A stretch of DNA of 17,302 nucleotides from CAYNST01 sp964399955 (lineage in GTDB: Bacteria; Pseudomonadota; Gammaproteobacteria; Pseudomonadales; Cellvibrionaceae): contig CAYNST010000070.1 of the NCBI GenBank assembly GCA_964399955.1, positions 1-17,302 of the forward strand, read 5' to 3'. This document shows, piece after piece, positions 1-5,052 of the stretch. Every line of letters begins with the position of its first letter. The stretch's first letter is position 1. The translations under genes and the position numbers were made by a program. Under the pieces are notes generated by a model. That model was not told the origin of the DNA and made no database searches. It worked only from the letters and a program-made list of their open reading frames with translations.

Positions 1-278
1 TCCAATGGCAGCCCTTTGTTCAGCGCCTGAAACTCGGAGCTGACGGTGTGCCCGTCGCGGCCTAGCTGCACGATGAAGACCGCAGGGCTCTGCTCCAGAA
101 TCACCAGGTCGTATGAACCCACGGACGGGCACTCCAGCTGTGTGAGCGCTGCACTGACACTGGCGCCACTCTCGTCGCAGTCGTTAAGCCGAACGTTGTG
201 AATAGTGTCTTTTCTGCCGTCGGCCCAGCCGAGGGAAGCGGAGAGTGCAAGAAGCGGAAGAAGCAGGTGGAGTTTCAT
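1..278 (-). CDS. Exported protein of unknown function (partial, C-terminus off the left edge)
   Basis: An open frame starts at the ATG at 276-278 (minus strand) and runs off the left edge without a stop, giving 92 visible residues. The first ~19 residues are a classic Sec signal peptide: MKLH, a Leu/Ala-rich core, then GWAD with likely cleavage after Ala19. The mature part has two cysteines (C34, C50) that could form a disulfide in the periplasm, and a segment 'SYDLVILEQSPAVFIVQLG' that looks like beta strands. A weak AAGGA lies about 10 bases upstream of the ATG. It is on the same strand as the isomerase gene upstream (175 bp gap), so it could share its transcript. I do not recognise the family. 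The export prediction is fairly safe; the function is unknown. Confidence 0.7.
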   Translation of the reverse strand, partial: MKLHLLLPLLALSASLGWADGRKDTIHNVRLNDCDESGASVSAALTQLECPSVGSYDLVILEQSPAVFIVQLGRDGHTVSSEFQALNKGLPL

Positions 279-410
279 TGGGCGGCCATCCTTAGGTTGG
301 GTGACAGTTTAAGTATGGCAGTGAAAAGGCAACACTGGAGGCCGGCCGACGCCCCCTGCCGAAAAAACGAGCAGCAACTGACGAGTGGTACGCCTTCGTC
401 CTGACCGATG

Positions 411-444
411 GCTGAGAACCGCCCAGTGCAAAAGGCGGTTCAGC
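411..444. repeat. Intergenic hairpin downstream of the isomerase gene
   Basis: Arms GCTGAGAACCGCC (411-423) and GGCGGTTCAGC (434-444) pair with a two-base bulge around a 10-base loop. It lies just after the stop of the minus-strand isomerase gene. Neither strand has a T-run after it, so it is not a typical intrinsic terminator; it could be an mRNA 3'-end stabiliser or a Rho-assisted stop. Confidence 0.5.
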
Positions 445-453
445 CTCAGGATT

Positions 454-1290
454 CTAGCCCTGGCAACACTTGCGGCGCAAAGCCAGCCCCGCTCCCGCCG
501 TCAATCCAAGCATCAGCTCAAGCAGACCGATACTGCCGCTTTTTTTGCGTGGCTTGGCAGGCTCGGGCGGTGGCGGTGGCGGTTGCTGCCCCAGCAGCAC
601 GTTGAGGGGCGGGTCCAGATCGGCGGCGGTGTCTTCAGCGGCATCCAGAACAGTCACCGCGTGAACCATCACCAGGTAATCAGCCGGCGCAGCCACCAAG
701 GCATCGGCGGTTTGGGTGGTGTAGTCGCGCAGGGGAAGCTGCCCAAAGGCGCCGCCAAAGCGGGCACTAAGATTGTATGTCTGCACGGCTTCGATCTCCG
801 CCAGCACCTCCATGCCATCGCCCATCACCTCGCCAAACACGGTAAAACCACCGTTTTGCACATCCAGATTGGCGCTGTTGTCGCCCAAATTGAAAAACCA
901 CTGGTTGGTGGCGCCGTTAACATCGTTGCCCACCTTGGCCATTACGATGGTGCCGGCCACGTTGGAGTAGACCGGCTCGTTGATGGGTGAGAGGGGGTTG
1001 GGATTTGGTGCCAGAGAGTTGTCTTCCTGCACCACAAAACCCCCGCCCTGCACCACAAAGCCTTTCACCGAGCGATGAAAAAAGGTGTTTTCATAAGTCC
1101 CAGCTTTCAGATAAGCCAGAAAATTCGCAACCGTCTCGGGTGTGGCCTCATCGTAAAGGTTAACCTCAAAGTTCCCCAAAGAGGTCTGGAATTGCACAAT
1201 GGTGGCATTGGCCTGCACACCCGCCGCCGCCAGCAGCGCAAAGGCGCCACAGCGCAGGAAGTGAGGGATAGGAACGGAGCTTATTGTCAT
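454..1290 (-). CDS. Exported cyclophilin-type peptidyl-prolyl cis-trans isomerase with a GlyGly-CTERM-like tail
   Basis: Catalyses cis-trans isomerisation of Xaa-Pro bonds, here probably outside the cytoplasm. I chose the ATG at 1290 (278 residues): the frame also opens at a TTG 12 codons upstream, but from the ATG the protein begins with a normal signal peptide (hydrophobic core ~14-25, likely cleavage after VQANA, residue 29). The cyclophilin domain covers about 30-216. It shows FHRSVKGFVVQGG (71-83), whose Arg73 matches the catalytic Arg of cyclophilins, then NQWFFNLGDN (129-138) and FTVFGEVMGDGMEVL (149-163). A linker with a run of Pro (236-242) follows, then KPRKK, a GSIG start to a hydrophobic stretch (~252-271) and RRK. 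This tripartite end resembles GlyGly-CTERM sorting signals cut by rhombosortase; that part is inference. The ribosome binding site is weak (AGG about 9-11 bases upstream). Confidence 0.9.
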   Translation of the reverse strand: MTISSVPIPHFLRCGAFALLAAAGVQANATIVQFQTSLGNFEVNLYDEATPETVANFLAYLKAGTYENTFFHRSVKGFVVQGGGFVVQEDNSLAPNPNPLSPINEPVYSNVAGTIVMAKVGNDVNGATNQWFFNLGDNSANLDVQNGGFTVFGEVMGDGMEVLAEIEAVQTYNLSARFGGAFGQLPLRDYTTQTADALVAAPADYLVMVHAVTVLDAAEDTAADLDPPLNVLLGQQPPPPPPEPAKPRKKSGSIGLLELMLGLTAGAGLALRRKCCQG

Positions 1291-1391
1291 GTTGAACAAC
1301 CTGGTCAGATGATTTGGAGCCGGCAAGAGCTGGGAGCCGGAGCTGCTGGACAGATCTTAGCGAAAGTCTGAGCCGGAAACTGTAAAGAAGT

Positions 1392-1580
1392 TTAACGGCT
1401 CCAACTCCGACGGATAAGAATGGCCAACAATTCTTCACCACTGTCTGCGTCCAGCGCACACCGGTGTGCTTCGGCCATGGCGATCAGACTGAAAGAGCCA
1501 AATTGGTCTTTCAGCAGATGGCGCGTGGTGGTACCCGTGACCCGGTTGCTGGCGTTTTCGGCGTGGGGGACCAGCGCCAC
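1392..1580 (-). CDS. Doubtful small ORF or gene remnant (62 codons)
   Basis: A GTG-started frame of 62 residues, beginning MALVPHAENASNRVTG and ending in TAA, on the same strand as the isomerase gene. The composition looks protein-like (mixed polar and hydrophobic, no low complexity). The same frame continues upstream of the GTG for eight more codons to an in-frame TAG and then again beyond it, which would fit a decayed longer gene. There is no good ribosome binding site: the nearest GGAAG is about 16 bases from the GTG. I do not recognise it. It may equally be chance. Confidence 0.22.
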   Translation of the reverse strand: MALVPHAENASNRVTGTTTRHLLKDQFGSFSLIAMAEAHRCALDADSGEELLAILIRRSWSR

Positions 1581-1601
1581 GCCGGCGATATCGCGCTTCC
1601 A

Positions 1602-1674
1602 CTACCGCGCGCCGACGCGGTAGCACACCTTTTCCACCCTACATACAAGGTTGTAGCGCCCAGGCTTTGGGCGC
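1602..1674. repeat. Cluster of three adjacent palindromes (REP-like intergenic element)
   Basis: Three consecutive inverted repeats: CTACCGCG (1602-1609) with CGCGGTAG (1616-1623); CTACA (1639-1643) with TGTAG (1652-1656), read across TACAAGGT; and GCGCCCA (1656-1662) with TGGGCGC (1668-1674). Between the first two, the minus strand reads TGTAGGGTGGAAAAGG, like the start of palindromic intergenic units common in proteobacteria. No transposase is visible in the window. Being a genomic repeat is inference, because only one copy was seen here. Confidence 0.45.
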
Positions 1675-1788
1675 GGCTGCCTTTGATGCCCCGCCGTGCA
1701 ACGGGCTGGTTTCTCAAGCGAACGGAATCACCTCCGCCCTCCATTGTCCCAGATACGGTTGGTCTAAGCGCGAGCAACTGATCGGACT

Positions 1789-1815
1789 TTGCACTGCGCC
1801 AATATACTGTATACT
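1789..1815 (+). promoter_or_regulatory. Predicted sigma-70 promoter of the radical SAM operon
   Basis: TTGCAC (1789-1794) and TATACT (1810-1815) with a 15-base spacer, or TTTGCA with 16. The -10 element lies inside the LexA box, the usual arrangement for SOS promoters where LexA blocks RNA polymerase. Transcription would start about 25-30 bases before the TTG start codon at 1847. Confidence 0.5.
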
Positions 1816-1822
1816 TAAACAG
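1807..1822 (+). promoter_or_regulatory. LexA (SOS) box
   Basis: CTGT-ATACTTAA-ACAG matches the gammaproteobacterial LexA consensus CTGT-N8-ACAG at all eight fixed positions. The flanking bases (TA before) and the AT-rich core also agree with the E. coli consensus TACTGTATATATATACAG. It overlaps the predicted -10 and ends 24 bases before the start codon of the radical SAM gene. The only coding sequence it can control in this orientation and spacing is the two-gene radical SAM/DUF4130 operon. Confidence 0.85.
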
Positions 1823-1846
1823 ACATCAAAGCGCGGAGACCCGCAG

Positions 1847-3097
1847 TTGAAATTACTGAAAAAGCTGGAAATTCTGGCCGATGCGGCCAAGTATGATGCT
1901 TCCTGCGCCAGTAGCGGCGCTGAAAAGCGCAACTCGCGCGGCTCCGGCGGTATTGGCTCTACCCAAAGCATGGGTATTTGTCACAGCTATGCGCCAGACG
2001 GGCGCTGTATTTCGTTGCTGAAGCTGTTGCTCACCAACTTCTGTGTCTATGAATGCAGCTACTGCGTGAACCGGGCCTCCAGCAATGTGCCACGGGCGCG
2101 GTTTACGGTTGACGAAGTGGTGTACCTGACCATGGAGTTCTACAAACGGAACTACATAGAAGGCCTGTTTTTGAGCTCCGGCATCATTCAGGACGCCGAC
2201 TACACCATGGAGCAGCTGGTTGCAGTGGCCAGAAAACTCAGGGTAGAGGAACGATTTGGCGGATATATTCATTTGAAGACCATTCCCGAGGCATCGCCGG
2301 AATTATTGGCGGACGCGGGGCTCTACGCAGATCGGTTGAGTATCAACGTTGAGCTGCCTACCGGAGAATCGCTAAGACAGTTAGCGCCCGAGAAAAACGC
2401 CGCGCACATCGAGCACACCATGCTGCGCCTGAGAGATGGCATAGAGGCCTACCGGGATGACCGCAAACTGCCCGCGCGCGGGCGCGCGGAGTTGCCTAAA
2501 TTTGCGCCTGCAGGCCAAAGCACGCAGATGATTGTGGGCGCCGATGCGGCTGAGGACCGCACCATTTTGCTCAAGGCGGACAAGCTCTACCAAAACTACA
2601 GCTTGAAGCGCGTCTATTATTCGGCCTTTAGCCCTATTCCCGATGCGTCCAAAGTCCTGCCTTTGCAGGCGGCCCCGCTTCAACGTGAACACAGGCTATA
2701 TCAGGCCGACTGGCTGCTGCGGGTTTACGGTTTCAGCATGGAGGAGTTGAACCAGGCCATGGACGCTCGTACAGGCATGTTGGATGCCGATATAGACCCG
2801 AAGCTGGCCTGGGCACTGCACAACCGGCACCTCTTCCCGGTGGATGTGAACCGAGCGGATTACGAAACCCTGCTGCGCATTCCCGGAGTTGGTTTAACCA
2901 GCGCCAAGCGCATCGTTGCTCAGCGAAGAAGCGGCAATATTCGGCTGGACGACCTGAAAAAGATGCGCCTGCCACTCTCCAAGCTCAAGCCCTTTGTCCA
3001 GACCTTGGATTATCACCCTGCCGGTGAGGAGGCTGAGAGCGGTGTTATAAAACGCCGGTTGACTCAAGCGGCGCAGGCTCAGCTTTCTCTTTTTTGA
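1847..3097 (+). CDS. Putative DNA modification/repair radical SAM protein (TIGR03916 type)
   Basis: The start is TTG at 1847: GGAG (1835-1838) sits 8 bases upstream, and the resulting N-terminus (KLLKKLEILADAAKYDASC) is the family's usual opening. The protein has 416 residues, the usual length. The radical SAM motif is CVYECSYC (Cys66, Cys70, Cys73), which holds the 4Fe-4S cluster that cleaves SAM to a 5'-deoxyadenosyl radical. Residues ~332-389 form a helix-hairpin-helix-type region (VNRADYETLLRIPGVG...AKRIVAQR) expected to contact DNA without sequence preference. The last five residues are QLSLF, the beta-clamp-binding consensus. The family is known mainly by linkage: it pairs with TIGR03914/TIGR03915 proteins, some fused to a uracil-DNA glycosylase-like domain, hence the proposed role in DNA repair. 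Substrate and reaction are unknown. It is the first gene of a LexA-controlled operon. Confidence 0.9.
   Translation: MKLLKKLEILADAAKYDASCASSGAEKRNSRGSGGIGSTQSMGICHSYAPDGRCISLLKLLLTNFCVYECSYCVNRASSNVPRARFTVDEVVYLTMEFYKRNYIEGLFLSSGIIQDADYTMEQLVAVARKLRVEERFGGYIHLKTIPEASPELLADAGLYADRLSINVELPTGESLRQLAPEKNAAHIEHTMLRLRDGIEAYRDDRKLPARGRAELPKFAPAGQSTQMIVGADAAEDRTILLKADKLYQNYSLKRVYYSAFSPIPDASKVLPLQAAPLQREHRLYQADWLLRVYGFSMEELNQAMDARTGMLDADIDPKLAWALHNRHLFPVDVNRADYETLLRIPGVGLTSAKRIVAQRRSGNIRLDDLKKMRLPLSKLKPFVQTLDYHPAGEEAESGVIKRRLTQAAQAQLSLF
3080..3094 (+). other. Predicted beta-sliding-clamp-binding peptide QLSLF at the radical SAM C-terminus
   Basis: The codons CAG CTT TCT CTT TTT immediately precede the TGA stop and encode QLSLF. 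Bacterial proteins that dock on DnaN (polymerases, MutS, Hda and others) carry a pentapeptide with consensus QL(S/D)LF, often at a flexible terminus. The match is exact, and it follows a polar linker (GEEAESGVIKRRLTQAAQA), as expected for a tether. Functional binding is inferred, not shown. Confidence 0.65.
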
Positions 3098-3118
3098 CAG
3101 GGTAATGGGGGCGATGAA

Positions 3119-3982
3119 GTGCTAAGCGTGCAAGTGCACAATTTTGAACAATGGCGCAATCAAGCCCGGCAGCTGCTGCTGGCTGGGGTTTTACCTGCGC
3201 AGGTAGAATGGCTGGACGAATCCCAACCCACGCTGTTTGTCACCCATCAGGAGTTACCTGCGCCCCGGCAGCCCCCAGTTGAGCTCAAAATCAGTGCCCG
3301 GTTCTTGCGCGCCGCCGAGCGCGCCGCCTGCCACCGCGATGCCAGCAAATGGGCTTTGCTATACCATTTGGCCTGGCGGCTTGTCCATCAGCAGCGCGAT
3401 TTGCTGAATGTCAGCACCGATGCGCAGGTCAGCAGGTTGCGAAGCATGAGTCGCGCGGTGGGGCGGGATATACACAAAATGAAGGCGTTTGTGCGCTTTA
3501 GCCGTCCTCAGTCGTCAGGTGACCTTCCGGGCGAGCATTTTTTCGCCTGGTATGAACCTAAACATCTGATCACCGAGGCCATTGCTCTTTTTTTTGTGGA
3601 GCGTTTTACCGGCATGAACTGGTCAATTCTCACACCGGACAAATGCCTGCACTGGGACCAGCGCCACCTCAAGGTGACGGAGGGGGTAAATAAACCGGCC
3701 AACCTTGGCGACGCTTTGGAGGATTTCTGGCGCACCTATTACACCAGTATCTTCAACCCGGCCCGGGTCAAAGTTGCCGCCATGAAAGCTGAGATGCCGG
3801 TTTACTACTGGAAAAATCTGCCAGAAGCTCAGTTGATTACCGGCCTGCTGTGGCAGGCGCCCGAGCGGGTGCAACAAATGATAAACCGTGCGCCTTCGGA
3901 TTCTGACCGCTTGCGCGACAAGTCTGCAGGCTTGAGGGCCAGGCAGGATCGGCTGCGCGTTGATGGCCAACAACAGCCTTGA
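3119..3982 (+). CDS. Probable DNA metabolism protein, DUF4130/TIGR03915 type (radical SAM partner)
   Basis: 287 residues from a GTG at 3119; a G-rich GGGGGCGAT lies just upstream and no in-frame ATG suits better. The gap from the radical SAM stop is 21 bases, so the two are co-transcribed. Family-typical segments are IHKMKAFVRF (118-127), FFAWYEPKHLI (141-151), MNWSILTPDK (166-175), HWD (178-180), FWRTYYTSIFNPARVKV (203-219) and MPVYYWKNLPEAQLI (226-240). The N-terminal ~60 residues are divergent. Related proteins (TIGR03914) carry an added C-terminal uracil-DNA glycosylase-like domain; here the protein ends about 45 residues after the LPEAQLI block with a polar tail, so that domain is absent. 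The biochemical role is unknown. Conserved pairing implies that it works with the radical SAM enzyme on DNA, perhaps in substrate binding or lesion processing. Confidence 0.87.
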   Translation: MLSVQVHNFEQWRNQARQLLLAGVLPAQVEWLDESQPTLFVTHQELPAPRQPPVELKISARFLRAAERAACHRDASKWALLYHLAWRLVHQQRDLLNVSTDAQVSRLRSMSRAVGRDIHKMKAFVRFSRPQSSGDLPGEHFFAWYEPKHLITEAIALFFVERFTGMNWSILTPDKCLHWDQRHLKVTEGVNKPANLGDALEDFWRTYYTSIFNPARVKVAAMKAEMPVYYWKNLPEAQLITGLLWQAPERVQQMINRAPSDSDRLRDKSAGLRARQDRLRVDGQQQP

Positions 3983-3996
3983 GGCCGGAGCACGGT

Positions 3997-4203
3997 TCAG
4001 CTCAGCTCTGAGGCCAGCTTTAGAACTTCGTCGCCATTCTCCTGCTCAATAAGCACGGCCGGGTTGTCCGCCGTGCCTACTCGGGTGATTTTGCTGCCTT
4101 TGAGTGTGCGGGTGACCCTGCGCCAAAAGATGTCCTTCACCTTGCCCGAGCCCTCTCCAGAGCTCCACTGCCACTTGACGGTATCACCGGTACGGATACG
4201 CAC
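3997..4203 (-). CDS. Small Hva1/DUF2945 TUDOR-like protein
   Basis: 68 residues from a GTG at 4201-4203, with a strong AAAGGAGG 7 bases upstream that settles the start. The sequence follows the Hva1_TUDOR (DUF2945) pattern: an early GDTVKWQWSSG, a central KVKDIF strand, TRTLKGSKITRVGTADNPAVLIEQENGDEVLK, and a final SEL. Such proteins are small, single-domain and cytosolic, with a predicted SH3/TUDOR-like barrel. The bacterial role is not established; the 'hypervirulence-associated' name comes from fungi. The gene converges on the DUF4130 gene, with only 14 bases between the two stops, so it is not part of the repair operon. Confidence 0.82.
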   Translation of the reverse strand: MRIRTGDTVKWQWSSGEGSGKVKDIFWRRVTRTLKGSKITRVGTADNPAVLIEQENGDEVLKLASELS

Positions 4204-4385
4204 TGACTCGCCTCCTTTGATTGGTGATTAAAATTGGCCCGCGCAGAAGTCCCTTGGCGAAGCCGCCGGCAACGCGATACTCACATCCGCCACCTCCCTC
4301 AAGCGCTCTTACGCAGGTAAGCTCCAGCCCGTCTGCCCCCGCTTTTACACGTTCATTGTGAAAACTACGCGGTTAGACCTGTAAG

Positions 4386-4402
4386 CGGAGCGCCGCGCTC
4401 CG
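4386..4402. repeat. Short GC-rich hairpin
   Basis: CGGAGCG (4386-4392) and CGCTCCG (4396-4402) form a perfect 7-bp stem with a 3-base loop. No T-run follows on either strand, so it is not an obvious terminator. It may be part of an untranslated RNA or a protein site. Confidence 0.4.
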
Positions 4403-4535
4403 ACAAATGGAGCTTTGCGCCACAAGAGCTGACAGGCACAAATTATGCAAGTGCATGTGAAACACCCCGGTCATTTTGATGGCCGTCTCAACAACTGGCA
4501 GCCGATGCGTTCGGCAGAATTAGAGGATGACCACC

Positions 4536-4625
4536 ATGCAGATTGCGCGAATAGGCATTTTGAGGACTCTGTTTATCTGGCGCTTGCTTTCCAGAGCGTT
4601 CCGTAAAAACCGCCGCCGCCGTTAG
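4536..4625 (+). CDS. Possible small cationic amphipathic peptide (29 residues)
   Basis: ATG at 4536 with GAGG (4523-4526) nine bases upstream; an in-frame ATG at 4527 would add three residues but overlaps that site. The peptide begins MQIARIGILRTLFIWRLLSR and ends in AFRKNRRRR: a hydrophobic, Arg-spaced helix followed by a strongly basic tail, with net charge about +10. Such a shape fits a small membrane-associated protein, a toxin-like peptide or a nucleic-acid binder. A stem-loop follows within 10 bases of the stop (4632-4661). I do not recognise a family. The competing frame 4445-4606 weakens the call. Confidence 0.35.
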   Translation: MQIARIGILRTLFIWRLLSRAFRKNRRRR

Positions 4626-4631
4626 AAAAGC

Positions 4632-4661
4632 GCTGCCTTCGGGGTCAGAGCTGAAGGCAGC
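4632..4661. repeat. Nine-base-pair stem-loop after the small peptide ORF
   Basis: GCTGCCTTC (4632-4640) and GAAGGCAGC (4653-4661) are perfectly complementary with a 12-base loop. On the plus strand no T-run follows. On the minus strand GCTTTT follows, so it could act as a weak terminator for minus-strand transcription or mark the end of a small transcript. Confidence 0.45.
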
Positions 4662-4997
4662 CAAGCAATACCCCGCTGCCTCCTTTGGCCCGTTTTATTG
4701 GAATAACCTGAGGTACGCGCTACTTCCCGCCGCCACGCGGCGCTTCCTGCTTTCTTTCTGTGTTTCTCATTTTTATTGGACTTTTGTCAAAGTGCGGATG
4801 ACGAATGGGCCGCCAGGCTCTACACTTATCCCGGCTTGGTAGGGCCTTTCGCATTGGGTAGCGCTTAACATGTAGTCTAAGCTACCTGCTGCCAGGCACA
4901 GCGCCTTGAGCAGCCGGGGAGCGTATAACCCCTATAGTCTCCGCAACTGATCCGTTGATCTTGCGCGCCCGAGCCTCAAATCACAATAACAACAGAG

Positions 4998-5029
4998 CTC
5001 CAGGACAGACTTTGACATCCATCCTGGAG
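4998..5029. repeat. Inverted repeat upstream of the sensor kinase gene
   Basis: CTCCAGGA (4998-5005) and TCCTGGAG (5022-5029) are perfect 8-base inverted repeats separated by 16 bases, centred about 40 bases before the kinase start codon. ACAGACT also occurs twice, around 5005 and 5030. This could be a regulator operator or an mRNA hairpin near the ribosome binding site. Which one is inference. Confidence 0.45.
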
Positions 5030-5052
5030 AACAGACTGCACGGGGGTCTCCA

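Larger units (their letters stand above)
1291..1806. other. Intergenic region between divergent isomerase and radical SAM genes
   Basis: About 500 bases with no convincing gene. It should hold the minus-strand isomerase promoter, which I cannot place with confidence. It contains a doubtful minus-strand small frame (1392-1580), a cluster of three palindromes (1602-1674), and at its right end the promoter of the radical SAM operon. A longer plus-strand frame opens at 1667 and continues into the radical SAM gene, but its first 60 residues do not resemble the family and lie upstream of the predicted promoter. Confidence 0.5.
4204..5052. other. 849-base gap between the Hva1-like gene and the sensor kinase
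   Basis: There is no gene of ordinary size on either strand. The region holds a GC-rich hairpin (4386-4402), a candidate 29-residue peptide gene (4536-4625), a nine-base-pair hairpin after it (4632-4661), and an inverted repeat in the presumed leader of the kinase gene (4998-5029). GGTAGC (4857-4862) and GCTACC (4881-4886) could also pair. A 53-codon frame (4445-4606) overlaps the peptide gene in another frame but has no good ribosome binding site. I could not place a convincing kinase promoter. Confidence 0.5.

Noticed and set aside
411..444. The hairpin as an intrinsic terminator for the isomerase gene.
   Set aside because: No T-run follows the stem on the minus strand.
385..990. A 201-codon plus-strand frame opposite the isomerase gene.
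   Set aside because: It lies antisense to a clear cyclophilin domain, is His/Gly/Gln-rich and resembles no protein family; it is a shadow frame.
1667..1846. An N-terminal extension of 60 residues for the radical SAM protein.
   Set aside because: It would place the promoter and LexA box inside the coding region, shows no family similarity, and a well-spaced GGAG supports the TTG at 1847.
4445..4606. A 53-codon plus-strand frame beginning MQVHVKHPGHFDG.
   Set aside because: It has no convincing ribosome binding site and overlaps the better-supported 29-residue frame; kept only as an alternative.
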